Below, piece by piece: positions 11,221 through 20,574 of a stretch of DNA of 50,229 nucleotides (positions within the stretch are counted from its first letter, which is position 1; the number at the start of each line of letters is the position of its first letter). Both the position numbers and the translations under genes were made by a program. The stretch is taken from contig RPFO01001543.1 in the NCBI GenBank assembly GCA_009746045.1, forward strand, positions 82,501 to 132,729, in the 5' to 3' direction. The notes beneath the pieces are model-generated. The model had not been told where the DNA came from. It searched no databases and saw only the letters and a program-made list of their open reading frames with translations. This DNA comes from Mesostigma viride. Lineage: Eukaryota; Streptophyta; Mesostigmatophyceae; Mesostigmatales; Mesostigmataceae.

Positions 11221-11599
11221 GGGTAGGTGGTTGCCTACCTGGCTGCATCATGATTTTACTAACCCTACTGACGATGAAGTGTCCCTCTCTCCCACCTTCC
11301 ATGATTGGGAGGAGGCCCGCAGCAGGAGGCGGGAAGTCACACACACTCACACCCCCACCCAGCCCACCCCTATGTTGCCTAACCCTCCTACACAGCCCAT
11401 GCTTGCCCTCCTGCTCAGCTCACTCAAGTAGCACTTCCCTCTCAGCATGTCTCTCCTGTGAATGCTGCAGCAGCAACACCATCTTCTCCCTCTCCCCCTG
11501 CATCCCCCTCTAGGTGCCCACTTACAATGAAAACCGTCCTGTGGATAGGATTAATGTCAGGGGGCTGCCTGAGGGGTATACTAGGGAGCAGGGGAATCA

Positions 11600-12348
11600 T
11601 GCACTTCTCTCTCTCAGCTGGCTAGGGAGGAACTGAATGTCAAGAATTGGTTTGGATCTCTCATGCAGGGGGATTTTTACCATCAGTCCTCCTCTCAGAT
11701 TCAGAATCTCATCCTTGTCTTCCAGCGTAGGTATCCCAAGTGGCAGGACACGCAGGCTAGGGCAGTTTGGGAGGCTTTCATGAAGGAGCTAACTGACCTC
11801 CTCTCCACCCCCTCATCTGTGGACATATATGGGGCATTCAGGTGGGTAGAGGAATACAGGGTCACATCAGTGGACTATGTGGCTGAGACAAAGAAATATG
11901 AGCTAGCCATCAAAGCACGTCCTGATGTCCAGCAGCTAGATCACAAGTTCTTGCTGCGTTCCTTCCTTGAGAAACTCAAACTTGACAAAAACACCTACGC
12001 TATGCTTGCAACAGGAATGGCAAAGTACTGGGAGGACATGAAGGAGGCATTGGATTATATCAAGCTGGCCTTGGCCCCCTTAGCCAGGGGGCCATGGGCA
12101 CCTCTGTAAAGAGGGTCAGGGGGGAAGAGAGGGAGGAGGAGGATAGGGAGAGGGAAGACAGGAGCAAGAGACCTGTCACCATGGCAGAAGTGAAGTCCCT
12201 GCTGGGACAAATGTTTAAGGGCAAGGGCAAGGGCAAGGGCAAGGGCAAGGGCAGGGGCTGGGGCAAGGGCAAGGGTAAGGGGCAGTCTCCCTCCAAGGGG
12301 GGCAGCTCCAGCAACAACAACAACAGCAACAACAACAACAACAACAAC

Positions 12349-12403
<55 letters not shown>

Positions 12404-12456
12404 GAAGCAGGACAAGGAGGACAAGTCTTCTCAGCGGTGCACCCGCTGTGGCATGA
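11600..12456 (+). CDS. Gag-like region of the LTR element
   Basis: The clearest frame (from about 11630, ending 12109) encodes NVKNWFGSLMQGDFYH, then QARAVWEAFMKELTDLL and further helices, typical of a Copia-type gag. It passes into a second frame from 12094 with a Gly-Lys repeat (residues about 45-65) and an Asn/Thr run encoded by a (CAA)n microsatellite (12310-12402). A zinc knuckle CTRCGMKYHLRPTC (C-x2-C-x4-H-x4-C) and a second one, CHKCHGPPHGDPKDC, follow, but in the next frame. One base is out of phase inside the CAA run (near 12349). That is either a real frameshift or an indel at a difficult repeat. Confidence 0.7.
12310..12402. repeat. (CAA)n microsatellite inside gag
   Basis: About 30 CAA/AAC triplets with one phase slip (AACACAAC near 12347). 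It generates poly-Asn, poly-Thr or poly-Gln frames on the plus strand and poly-Leu, poly-Val or poly-Cys on the minus strand. The minus-strand frames are artefacts. Confidence 0.95.
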
Positions 12457-14375
12457 AGTACCACCTGCGGCCCACCTGCCGCAAGAACGTGGACGAGCTG
12501 GGGCATTTGGACGTCCTGTGCCACAAGTGCCACGGGCCGCCCCACGGTGACCCCAAGGACTGCAAGCGGCCTCCTTACGGCAAGAAGTGTGAGTCTCCCT
12601 CTCATGCTGGCTTGAGTGTGCCTGCTTCACCTCTTTCATCTGCATGCCCCACTGTCAGAGCAGTGAGCAGTTCTGGAAAGGTGCTACAGCTGGTTTCAGA
12701 AGATTATGTCTCTAAACCAACCTTCACATCTATGGTTCCCAAGGTGTGCAGAGTGTCCCCAGCAGAGGATGCTCATATCAGTTTTCAGGAGCTTGCTTTG
12801 CAGTTGCATTTCCTTTATGGGCATGAAGTGAGTGCAGAGGTGGTGGCAGCAGCAATAGGGGGGGCAGCACTCAGACGTGCATGCCAGGTGGTCAGATCCC
12901 ACTGCCAGCATTGTCAGTTCAATGCACCCAAACCCCCTAAGTGGCATGTAGCTACCCCACCTAAGTGCAAGGGCAGGGTGGTAGGAGATGTCTTTCATAT
13001 CAAAGGACAATCTTACTTGGCACTTAAAGATGCATGGTCAAGGTACACAACCATTGAACCATTACCTGGAATGGACAAGACACAGTTGCTCAGGGCTCTC
13101 TTGATTGCTCAGGCCAGGTACTACCCTGTGGAGGCATTGTTACTGGATCAGCAGTTCACGTGTCTTGCCAATGAACCAGGGTGTGAGGCTATTGATCTGG
13201 CTGGGCTAGAAGATCATGAGAGGCAAGGCATTATTGAAAGGGCCATCAGGTCCATTAAAACCCTTGTAGCCAAAGAAGATGGCAATCTGCTGGCTGACAG
13301 TGGGTCATATGCTGACAGAGCTCTGTGGTCCACCAGGTTGTGCCAAGTCCTCAACAGGAGGCCACTCATGAAAACCCCACAAGGGGTGATCATTACACCA
13401 GATGGATTGCATGCAGGCATTTATCCACCTGAGGTACTAGCCCTATACAACGCACAGCGAGCACAGACAGCTAGCAGGTTAGCTGTCAAGGATGCAAAGC
13501 ATCCACGTCCCACCTTCAGAGAAGGGGATCAGGTCCTATTCTACAAGGAGTCGGGACTAGGCAAGGTGGGTACCTGGCATGGGCCAGCCACCATCCTAAA
13601 GTTTAACACCACTGGCAGGACAGTGTTAGTTAAACACAATGACACGGGAAAGATTCACAGGTGTTCACCTCACAGGATGAAATTGTATTTTCCAACTGTG
13701 TCAGACGTGGCAGAGGAGGAAGAGCTGTTGGCCGACAGCCCTGTACAGTTGCCTGGCATCCCAGCGTTGCCCAGTGAGTGGTTGTTTGGAACACCCACTG
13801 GTGAGTGTGAGAGCCACACCCACTGTGACACCCAGGTCACCCTTGATGATTGTAGGCAGTCACTGCAGGCTTGGCCCCCTGCAGCAGAGGGTCACATTGG
13901 CAAAACAGGTGATCAGCAACCTATCACCTCTTCAAGTGTGAACATAGCTCAGCCACTAGCTGCACCTTCCAAACGCAGCCTAGCAGACGCTGTTCGCATT
14001 TTACAAGCAGCTCATAGAGCTAAAGCTCAAACTGCTGCAGGATCAGCTAAGGTGGGGAAGGTTGGGCAGAATGACAATAGCCCATTTATGGTTGCAGTGG
14101 ACACACAAGCCCAGGTCAGCATTATCAGTGCCCTGGCTGTGCCCCATATGCCTTTGGAACCTTCACCCTGGCACCATGTGGCTGATTTCTCAGGGCAGTC
14201 ATCCCTCAAGGTATTAGGTCAGGTCATGTTGACTATACTCGGTATCCCCACTCCTTTTCAGGTATTGGAAGGTTATAAAGGGAATGCTTTGTTGGGGGAT
14301 CCTTTTCTCTGTTACCCTGGTGTCATTATTCCAGTGATAGACTATCCATCCAGGACATGGGTGGTGTTGATCTGA
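12453..14375 (+). CDS. Integrase followed by an aspartic-protease-like domain
   Basis: Zinc knuckles precede an integrase. The HHCC part shows LHFLYGH and SHCQHCQ (about 12800-12915). The catalytic triad candidates are D in GDVFHIKG, D in LLLDQQF and E in GIIERAIRSIK (about 12985-13260). The C-terminal part has GTWHGPATILKF and RCSPHRMKLYF, like the GPY/F module of Gypsy-type integrases. After an acidic, Ser/Thr-rich linker comes a retropepsin-like domain (about 14080-14370): VAVDTQAQVSIIS (catalytic Asp kept, but DTQ instead of DTG), then VLGQVMLTILG and NALLGDPFL. Protease after integrase is unusual, since Copia elements normally have it before. I found no other protease upstream. Confidence 0.8.
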   Translation: MKYHLRPTCRKNVDELGHLDVLCHKCHGPPHGDPKDCKRPPYGKKCESPSHAGLSVPASPLSSACPTVRAVSSSGKVLQLVSEDYVSKPTFTSMVPKVCRVSPAEDAHISFQELALQLHFLYGHEVSAEVVAAAIGGAALRRACQVVRSHCQHCQFNAPKPPKWHVATPPKCKGRVVGDVFHIKGQSYLALKDAWSRYTTIEPLPGMDKTQLLRALLIAQARYYPVEALLLDQQFTCLANEPGCEAIDLAGLEDHERQGIIERAIRSIKTLVAKEDGNLLADSGSYADRALWSTRLCQVLNRRPLMKTPQGVIITPDGLHAGIYPPEVLALYNAQRAQTASRLAVKDAKHPRPTFREGDQVLFYKESGLGKVGTWHGPATILKFNTTGRTVLVKHNDTGKIHRCSPHRMKLYFPTVSDVAEEEELLADSPVQLPGIPALPSEWLFGTPTGECESHTHCDTQVTLDDCRQSLQAWPPAAEGHIGKTGDQQPITSSSVNIAQPLAAPSKRSLADAVRILQAAHRAKAQTAAGSAKVGKVGQNDNSPFMVAVDTQAQVSIISALAVPHMPLEPSPWHHVADFSGQSSLKVLGQVMLTILGIPTPFQVLEGYKGNALLGDPFLCYPGVIIPVIDYPSRTWVVLI

Positions 14376-14794
14376 ATCATTTCAAAATTTCTCTTGAAAA
14401 ACTTCTTAACACCAACATTGCTTCTGTAAAATTTGCTACACCCAAGTATGCCCCAGGGCAAGAACCCTGTGTGGCAGACTTGGTTCACAACCAAAAACTT
14501 CATCCCAACTCATTTGGATTGGGCAAGCATGATGTGGCTAAAATGTCTCCTCTTTCTTATGAACAGATAGAGCAAGACTGTCGCACACACATAGGATTCC
14601 TAAAATGGGTGGAGGCCTTTAACAAGGCCAGGGAAGAATGGGTAGTGCCAGATCCTCTTAGCCCTTCTCATACTCCACCTGTCACACCTATTGACAAAAA
14701 GCCTGCAGGGTGCAAGCACTTGCGCCTGAAGTTTGTGTGTAAACATAAGCCAGCAGCAGATGGGTCAGTCATTTTCATGCTAGACCTTGTGTGA
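14357..14794 (+). CDS. RT N-terminal region of the LTR element
   Basis: Overlaps the end of the integrase-protease frame by 19 bases in the -1 frame. It starts MGGVDLNHF and ends with KHLRLKFVCKHKPAADGS, which corresponds to the R-KWVFK-K...DG segment just before the KARLV block of Copia reverse transcriptases. It stops at 14794 where the next frame takes over, so the RT is split. It is probably one polyprotein in an intact copy. Confidence 0.65.
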   Translation: MGGVDLNHFKISLEKLLNTNIASVKFATPKYAPGQEPCVADLVHNQKLHPNSFGLGKHDVAKMSPLSYEQIEQDCRTHIGFLKWVEAFNKAREEWVVPDPLSPSHTPPVTPIDKKPAGCKHLRLKFVCKHKPAADGSVIFMLDLV

Positions 14795-16146
14795 CAGAGT
14801 TCAAGGGCACCACTGATCTGACAGAGGCAGAGTTGTACACGCCAGGCATTCAGCAAACATCCCTAAAAATCTTGCTGTCTGTCTTTGTGGGTCATCTCAA
14901 TGATGGGGATGACTATGTATGTAAGGCTACAGACATTAAAAGGGCTTTCCTGAAAGGCTCACCTGAGATAGCACAACAAGTGTGGCATGGTCAGGTGTAT
15001 GTAGTCTCCACTCCCAGAGTTTGGGCAAAACACATCCCTCAGCAGTACCTGAAAGCTAACATAGGTGTTGAAGGGCTGCAATCAGCTCCTCGAATTTTCA
15101 GGATGTCAGCTCAGGCTGTGTTTGAAAAGCTAGGGGCTAGATATGATGACATAGACCCTTGCTTCTTTGTGGTCCCACACCCTCATGGCATACTCACCTT
15201 TGTGTGGCATGGGGATGATCAGCTGATTGCTGGGCCAAGGCGTGCTGTAGATGATTTTATTCAACAAGTGTCACAGCATTTTGAGATTGGCAAGCAAGTA
15301 GAGCTGGGCACCACTGCCATAAAATTTTGTGGCACAATGTTACAACTCCAGCAGCATCAAAACCAGTGGGTGTGTGCACTTTACTCTCCCAATGATTACA
15401 TGCACAGCTGCTTGGAGGTTTTGCAAACAAAAATCAAACCTGGAGCCTGTCCTACCATTAGAGGCAAGCTGGGGTGGTTGTGCTCAACGTGTGCACCTCA
15501 CCTGGCTGTGGTTAGCAGAGTTGATGATGATGTCTTGATGCAAGTAGGTCACAAAGCCATCACCAAAACTCTCCAGGAAGGCCCTCCCCTTATCTTGCAC
15601 TCCTTGGATCTCCACAAAACCATTCACATCCAAGCTATGATGGATAGTTCCATGGAGTCCAGGCAGATTACCAAGTTGCAGGCAAGGGAGTCAGGCTTGT
15701 ATTTTGTGCAGAATGATGATGCACCCTTGTCTCTCATTTCATGGTACAGCCGGTTGCATAGACGCAAGGCTGTCAGCAGCAATGCTGCTGAGTGCAGGGC
15801 AGTGGTGTCAGCAGTGCTTCATGCCAGGTACTTGAATCATGTGCTGGTTTGGTTGCAGATGCAAGCAGGCAGCAATGCTGGGGTGGTGGCACACTTGCTC
15901 ACTGACAGTCAGTCAGTCCTCAGTTTCCTTGCTAACCCCTATGCTGTGCACACTGATCTTGACTGGGTGGTCCTTAAACAGGAGTCCACCTACTGGGAGT
16001 CCACCCGTCACGTGGAGGACAAACACAACGCTGCTGATGCACTCACTAAAGTGCCTCAGCAGGCAGCTGAACAATATCAGCTGTTGTACCACTTGATGAA
16101 CCCCTATGGCAAGCAGGCAACCCTGCCCCATAGGGGGGACGCCTAG
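14791..16146 (+). CDS. Copia-like reverse transcriptase and RNase H
   Basis: Shows the Ty1/Copia blocks in order: KATDIKRAFLKG (first catalytic Asp), a FVWHGDDQLIAGP block in place of the usual YVDDM (two Asp kept), TTAIKFCGTMLQ, GKLGWLC, then an RNase H with MMDSSMES, SSNAAECRAVV and LLTDSQSV, ending in RHVEDKHNAADALTK, the standard Copia RNase H terminus. The stop is at 16146. The frame is complete from the finger-palm boundary onward. Family assignment is strong. Activity cannot be judged because the N-terminal RT part is in another frame. Confidence 0.88.
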   Translation: MTEFKGTTDLTEAELYTPGIQQTSLKILLSVFVGHLNDGDDYVCKATDIKRAFLKGSPEIAQQVWHGQVYVVSTPRVWAKHIPQQYLKANIGVEGLQSAPRIFRMSAQAVFEKLGARYDDIDPCFFVVPHPHGILTFVWHGDDQLIAGPRRAVDDFIQQVSQHFEIGKQVELGTTAIKFCGTMLQLQQHQNQWVCALYSPNDYMHSCLEVLQTKIKPGACPTIRGKLGWLCSTCAPHLAVVSRVDDDVLMQVGHKAITKTLQEGPPLILHSLDLHKTIHIQAMMDSSMESRQITKLQARESGLYFVQNDDAPLSLISWYSRLHRRKAVSSNAAECRAVVSAVLHARYLNHVLVWLQMQAGSNAGVVAHLLTDSQSVLSFLANPYAVHTDLDWVVLKQESTYWESTRHVEDKHNAADALTKVPQQAAEQYQLLYHLMNPYGKQATLPHRGDA

Positions 16147-17213
16147 CAGGGTCCTGTTCACCAGGGCCGCCTAGGTAACCCAGTACCCCTTGGGCAGGTC
16201 CAAGGGGTAGGTTGTGGCTTCCAGCAAGGGGGGTTGGTTGGAGTCTGTTTTCATACATCTGCGTGCCCTATGCCAATAAAATCTGTTTTGATTTTTTCAA
16301 CACCATGGAATTTCGTTATGCCACCTTCATAGGTGGGCATGGGATGTATCTCACATTCTTTCTCCACTAGGGTTGTATGCCTTGGTGGATTGGCCTTGAG
16401 CTCAGTGGCTCAGGTGCCTCCCATTCAAGTGGAGGGTCAAAGCTCCCTTGACAGGTGGTTACCCAGGACCCCAGTTCACTGTGGATCTCCTGGGCCACCT
16501 GGCCTCACTGTTCAGTGGCAGTAAAGGCATGGGTGCTGTCATGTTGTCTAGTACAACGTGCTCAGCACAGGTGCAGGATGAAATATTCCTGTCACCTGTC
16601 ACCAGGACTTCAGCCACCACTGTGCAGGGCAGGGGTGGCTGGTCCTCACACGTTGTGCAGGTGCAACGTGGACAGGTCCAGGATGTCATAGTCCTGTCAC
16701 CTGTCACTAGGACTTCAGCCCCCTCTGTGCAGGGCAGGGGTGGCTGGTCCTCACATGTTGTGCAGGTACAACATGGACAGTGCAGGGTGCAATAAACCTG
16801 TCCACTGTCACTCCTCAGGTTGCAGGTAACCTGAGCTCAGTTGACCCAGCCTGGCTGGGTATTTTTTCTCTGAGTGGGCGATGATGATGGAACAACATGG
16901 AACCTCTTAAACGGTTACCTTGGCATTTTTGACAATGGCTCTCTTGGCTGGTGATGCACTCCCTGGATAGGCAGACAGGCATAGCTATCTCCCTTGTGAG
17001 CTCGCGAGGAGGAGGAACTCCCCGGGCATGTTGAGCTAAACGTGATGCCATCACAAGTATTGCACGAGTTCTGGGGCCCATCTTTTTCAGTCCAGATGTT
17101 GCAGTATGGGTGTCAGTTGCTCAGCACCTCAGTCAGCTTGGAGTCAGTCTCCTAGCTGGGCAGGATCAGGCTTGAAGTCGCTAGCCTTCAACCTGAAAGG
17201 AAAACATAATGGG
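16147..17213 (+). other. 3' non-coding part of the LTR element, with tandem repeats and polypurine tract
   Basis: About 1.07 kb between the pol stop and the 3' LTR. It holds an AATAAAA signal near 16274, two copies of a roughly 106-bp unit (about 16568-16780, containing GCAGGGCAGGGGTGGCTGG), and a purine-rich tract GAAAGGAAAACATAATGGG directly before the 3' LTR. Open frames here are short and lack known domains. Confidence 0.7.
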
Positions 17214-18489
17214 AGTTAGATGAGATGCTTAGGCTGACACACGGATTTCCGGCCTGCGCGCCGCGTATTAGTTATAATGCTCTATAGCTCCGCCAAGGCA
17301 CAGTATACTCTTCTTAGGCACCAAATGAACAATATGTCGCTGGGTCAGCCACGGCACTAGTTGAGATGTCGTGGAGTGTGAATGGCCCCTTGACTCGGGT
17401 TTTACCTTGGTAGGTTTTCCCGGTAGCGATGCTATGGTGTAATTTGTTTGGCTGGGGATTACCCTCCAAAACCATGTGGGGCCTAAGGTGCGTTCATGAT
17501 GGCAAGGCCTGCGCGGCCGTAGTTCTTACAGATTTGAGTACGCAGTCCTATTGCCACATGAAAAAAGAAAGGGCTGGAGTTGCAATCTGTTGCTTGACCG
17601 AAATGCGTGTATAAACTGGTGCATGCATAATGGAATGTAAATCTGTGAAACAATACTCACAATTGCTGCACACAGCTTGTGTACATGACCATGGTGGCAG
17701 TATAGCCAAGCTGATGCATTATAACTAGTGGTCGCGCTGCATGACTGTTGAGCACTGACTGTCGGTCAGGCTGTTGAAGTCGTGCCAAGGATTGATGAGA
17801 TAAAACACCCCTTCAGCGGGCAGACGAATACGGCAATATTCCCTGCTAATGGATATTTGTAAATGGTTCTAGAAGCGTCTAGAAGCATTGTGCAACGCTG
17901 GCGTAACGCTAGTTCAGTGTGCCTCTTGGAAATCGCTAATGCACATGAAATGTGATTGGTGCAATGACGATAAGGCCTATCGCAATCTTGGGGTTGGACA
18001 CATGACTTGTAACCATATAAATTGATAATAAACCCAGGCACCTAGTGCCGCATTCTTGCAAGCATCATTCTCAATCTCAACTGTATTGCCTACCGCGGCT
18101 GAGCGGGACACCTCAGTACTGTACGGCAGGGCGTACGGTACTGAGGCGTCAGGTGGACTGACGTGCAGTTAGTGCCAGACTGTTCCTAGGTGCTAGCTCG
18201 ACCCGCCAGATCCGGTGTAGCCGGGTCTGACGGGCCGAGTCTTAGCTGGTTGCTAGTGACGTGGTCGCATGGCATTGCAGTGTCCAGTTGTCCACTGGCA
18301 GGTGCTGCAGTGAGCACCGCCATAGGCATATAGGCGTAGCACTGGGGAGTGCCGCAGCACCCGAGTTTGCCCAGACGTTCCATTCTGAGCCCTCAAGCTT
18401 ACACTACTCTCATTGTATTATTGCTAATACAACCATCCTTCCATTTCAGCTTTCGGCAGTTGTCCATCGTCGTGAGACTCGTTCCAACT
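17214..18489 (+). repeat. 3' LTR interrupted by an 813-bp insertion
   Basis: LTR sequence occupies 17214-17269 and 18088-18489. Between them lie the insertion and its second GTATT. Total span minus 813 minus 5 equals 458, the same length as the 5' LTR, and the two match base by base where I compared them. Confidence 0.93.
17270..18082. mobile_element. 813-bp insertion with AGTT...AACT ends in the 3' LTR (solo-LTR candidate)
   Basis: Bounded by the 5-bp duplication GTATT (17265-17269, 18083-18087). It begins AGTTATAATG and ends CTCAACT. The internal sequence has no long ORF with known domains. Near its right end is a TATA-like ATATAAATTG followed by AATAAA (about 18016-18033). A 5-bp duplication, inverted AGTT/AACT ends and promoter-like signals suggest a solo LTR of a relative of the surrounding element. 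A small non-autonomous DNA element is the alternative. It is the youngest layer of the nest. Confidence 0.7.
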
Positions 18490-19092
18490 GGGACCTCTCG
18501 GCAGGCTGGGCATTCCTGGCCACGCTCCCTTTTGCCGCCTGTGCGCGCAAACCTTGCATGACGCTCCCGGACGTCCCTCACCGCGCCCGGAGCTTGTTTA
18601 CGCGCTGCGCCTTGCTTTCCCTGGTCCGGATGCACAGTCACCCCCTCGACGAACTCGGCCACAAGCTGTTTCTCGTCACCCCCCGGCTCCTCTGAGCGCC
18701 GTTGGAGCGGGGCGTGCGTGGCGTCCAGGGTGCGGTCATCGCTCGCTGCCGGCGGTTCCTCCTAGGGGATTGGGAAGGGCTGTGGGCGCTGCAGCCTCCG
18801 GCCTCCACCCGGGTGTCGGCGGCCGCCTCCTTTGCCCGGGTGGAAGCTGACGTCATGCGGTTGGTGAAGGTAGGTGAATTGAGCCGGGCCATGCAAAAGC
18901 TTGAACTGACCGCGTTGGCTCCCTCCACTCCCCGGCCCGACCCTGCAGGCTTTGCGCGACCTTCACCCCGACGCGAACCTGCCTTTGCGGTGCCCGCCCC
19001 GGCCACCCCCCCGCCCCCACCTATTGTCCTGGACCTGGACATCTTCACGGCTGCATGTGCTCAAGGATCTGCCGAACGCCTCATCCACCGGC
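18490..19092 (+). pseudogene. LINE-A middle segment (between zinc fingers and RT)
   Basis: Resumes at the second GGGAC. One frame gives DLSAGWAFLATLPFAAC and stops at 18695. A second frame contains FARVEADVMRLVKVGELSRA, which matches LINE-B FERVAADVIRLVREGQLSRA. The segment ends at CCACCGGC, where the foldback element begins. The frame change shows degeneration. Confidence 0.7.
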
Positions 19093-20103
19093 AGTTAGGT
19101 TAATATTGTGCGGAAACCTTTTTGCCACTTGGGCTTCTCAGGTTCCGCACAATATTACCGGCGATAACCACTCGCCGGACACTCAAGTTCACGACGTCGA
19201 ACCTGAGAAGCCCAAGTGGCAAAAAGGTTTCCGCACAATATTAACCTAACTAAAACCTAGCCTCTTGGGGCGAGGACGAATCACTAGGCTCGGAACACCC
19301 GTATGCATGAATATGATCGAATATAAGCATCTCGTTGGTGCAAATATCGATATGAATATGATCGAATATGAGCATCTCCTTGGTGCGCATATGATTAGAG
19401 CCGGGTGCCAAATCGGAACGAATTATTCCCCCAAATAATCCGCTTCCGAGTGGATTCGAACCTGCGCCCCGCAAGGATCCAGGTCTTAGTTAGGTTAATA
19501 TTGTGCGGAAACCTTTTTGCCACTTGGGCTTCTCAGGTTCCGCACAATATTACCGGCGATAACCACTCGCCGGACACTCAAGTTCACGACGTCCGGTAAT
19601 ATTGTGCGGAACCTGAGAAGCCCAAGTGGCAAAAAGGTTTCCGCACAATATTAACCTAACTAAGACCTGGATCCTTGCGGGGCGCAGGTTCGAATCCACT
19701 CGGAAGCGGATTATTTGGGGGAATAATTCGTTCCGATTTGGCACCCGGCTCTAATCATATGCGCACCAAGGAGATGCTCATATTCGATCATATTCATATC
19801 GATATTTGCACCAACGAGATGCTTATATTCGATCATATTCATGCATACGGGTGTTCCGAGCCTAGTGATTCGTCCTCGCCCCAAGAGGCTAGGTTTTAGT
19901 TAGGTTAATATTGTGCGGAAACCTTTTTGCCACTTGGGCTTCTCAGGTTCCGCACAATATTACCGGCGATAACCACTCGCCGGACACTCAAGTTCACGAC
20001 GTCGTGAACTTGAGTGTCCGGCGAGTGGTTATCGCCGGTAATATTGTGCGGAACCTGAGAAGCCCAAGTGGCAAAAAGGTTTCCGCACAATATTAACCTA
20101 ACT
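19093..20103. mobile_element. 1011-bp foldback element made of three hairpins and an inverted pair of spacers
   Basis: Inserted in LINE-A with the 5-bp duplication CCGGC (19088-19092, 20104-20108). The ends are inverted: AGTTAGGTTAATATTGTG and its complement. Inside are three hairpin units, each starting AGTTAGGTT and ending AACCTAACT: 19093-19251, about 19489-19664 and about 19898-20103, the last a perfect palindrome. Between them lie a 237-bp spacer (19252-19488) and its reverse complement (about 19665-19897). The whole element can therefore fold on itself at several levels. Each unit holds CAATATTACC next to a 7-bp-stem hairpin (CCGGCGA / TCGCCGG). The spacers hold GGTTCGAATCC, identical to a tRNA B-box. 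There is no transposase, so it must be non-autonomous. Confidence 0.9.
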
Positions 20104-20143
20104 CCGGCCCCTCAGGCTGGCGCTACGAGCACCTCTCCGTGAT

Positions 20144-20574
20144 TAATTAATTAATTAAAATCATAGCTCCGTGGGGAGCATATGTAACACATAGCCCTGA
20201 GAAAGGGGCATCTATGGGTTTGTAATACAATCAGGGCGACAACCTGCAGGTGTAGGATGTACAACTATCACCTGCTCTGGGTGCACTAGGTGCACCTGCA
20301 CCTCCATGGTGGTTCATGCCTCCTAAACAAGCACAGGCACCCAGGGGGGGCTTGAGGAGAGGGCCTAGAAGGCCTGCATGACATATGGGGTGAAAGGTAT
20401 GTGGCTAGGCTATAGCTGGGGTACTACATGGCCTCTCAGCAGAGAGTAACTCCCTGCATGGGCAAAGCATGACTCGAAATTGCTACGGCTATTGCAAGGG
20501 CGGGTGTGGGCCCGTCACGTAGGCATACATGGCCACGTCACTAAGCTTTCTAGGCTACACTACTGCTATATATT
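20144..20574 (-). mobile_element. SINE-like element with (TTAA)n-type tail, copy 1
   Basis: A 431-bp insertion in LINE-A flanked by an 11-bp duplication, CTCTCCGTGAT (20133-20143, 20575-20585). The left end is a TAATTAATTAATTAA run, so the element reads on the minus strand with this run as its 3' tail. A diverged copy lies near 46.3-46.68 kb in the opposite orientation. A long variable target duplication and a simple-sequence tail point to LINE-mediated retroposition. I found no clear A/B box, so the tRNA origin of a classic SINE is not shown. Confidence 0.8.

Larger units (their letters stand above)
9183..18489 (+). mobile_element. Complete LTR retrotransposon with AGTT...AACT termini, Copia-like RT and an INT-PR-RT-RH order
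   Basis: Two 458-bp LTRs (9183-9640; 17214-18489 after removing an 813-bp insertion and its 5-bp duplication) flank a 7573-bp internal region. A 5-bp target duplication GGGAC is at 9178-9182 and 18490-18494. The LTR copies look identical base by base, which implies a recent insertion. They begin AGTTAG and end CCAACT, not TG...CA, and the flanks leave no alternative parse. A TGG-starting primer-binding site follows the 5' LTR and a purine-rich tract precedes the 3' LTR. The internal region codes, in order, for a GC-rich 5' ORF region, gag with two zinc knuckles, integrase, a protease-like domain, reverse transcriptase and RNase H. It is split over several frames. Confidence 0.92.

Noticed and set aside
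12055-12645. Minus-strand poly-Cys/Val/Leu frames over gag
   Set aside because: They are the reverse of the CAA microsatellite and Gly-Lys repeat. The plus strand carries the zinc knuckles.
19252-19900. tRNA gene suggested by GGTTCGAATCC
   Set aside because: The flanking bases do not form a T-arm stem, and no acceptor or anticodon arm is visible. Kept only as a B-box-like motif.
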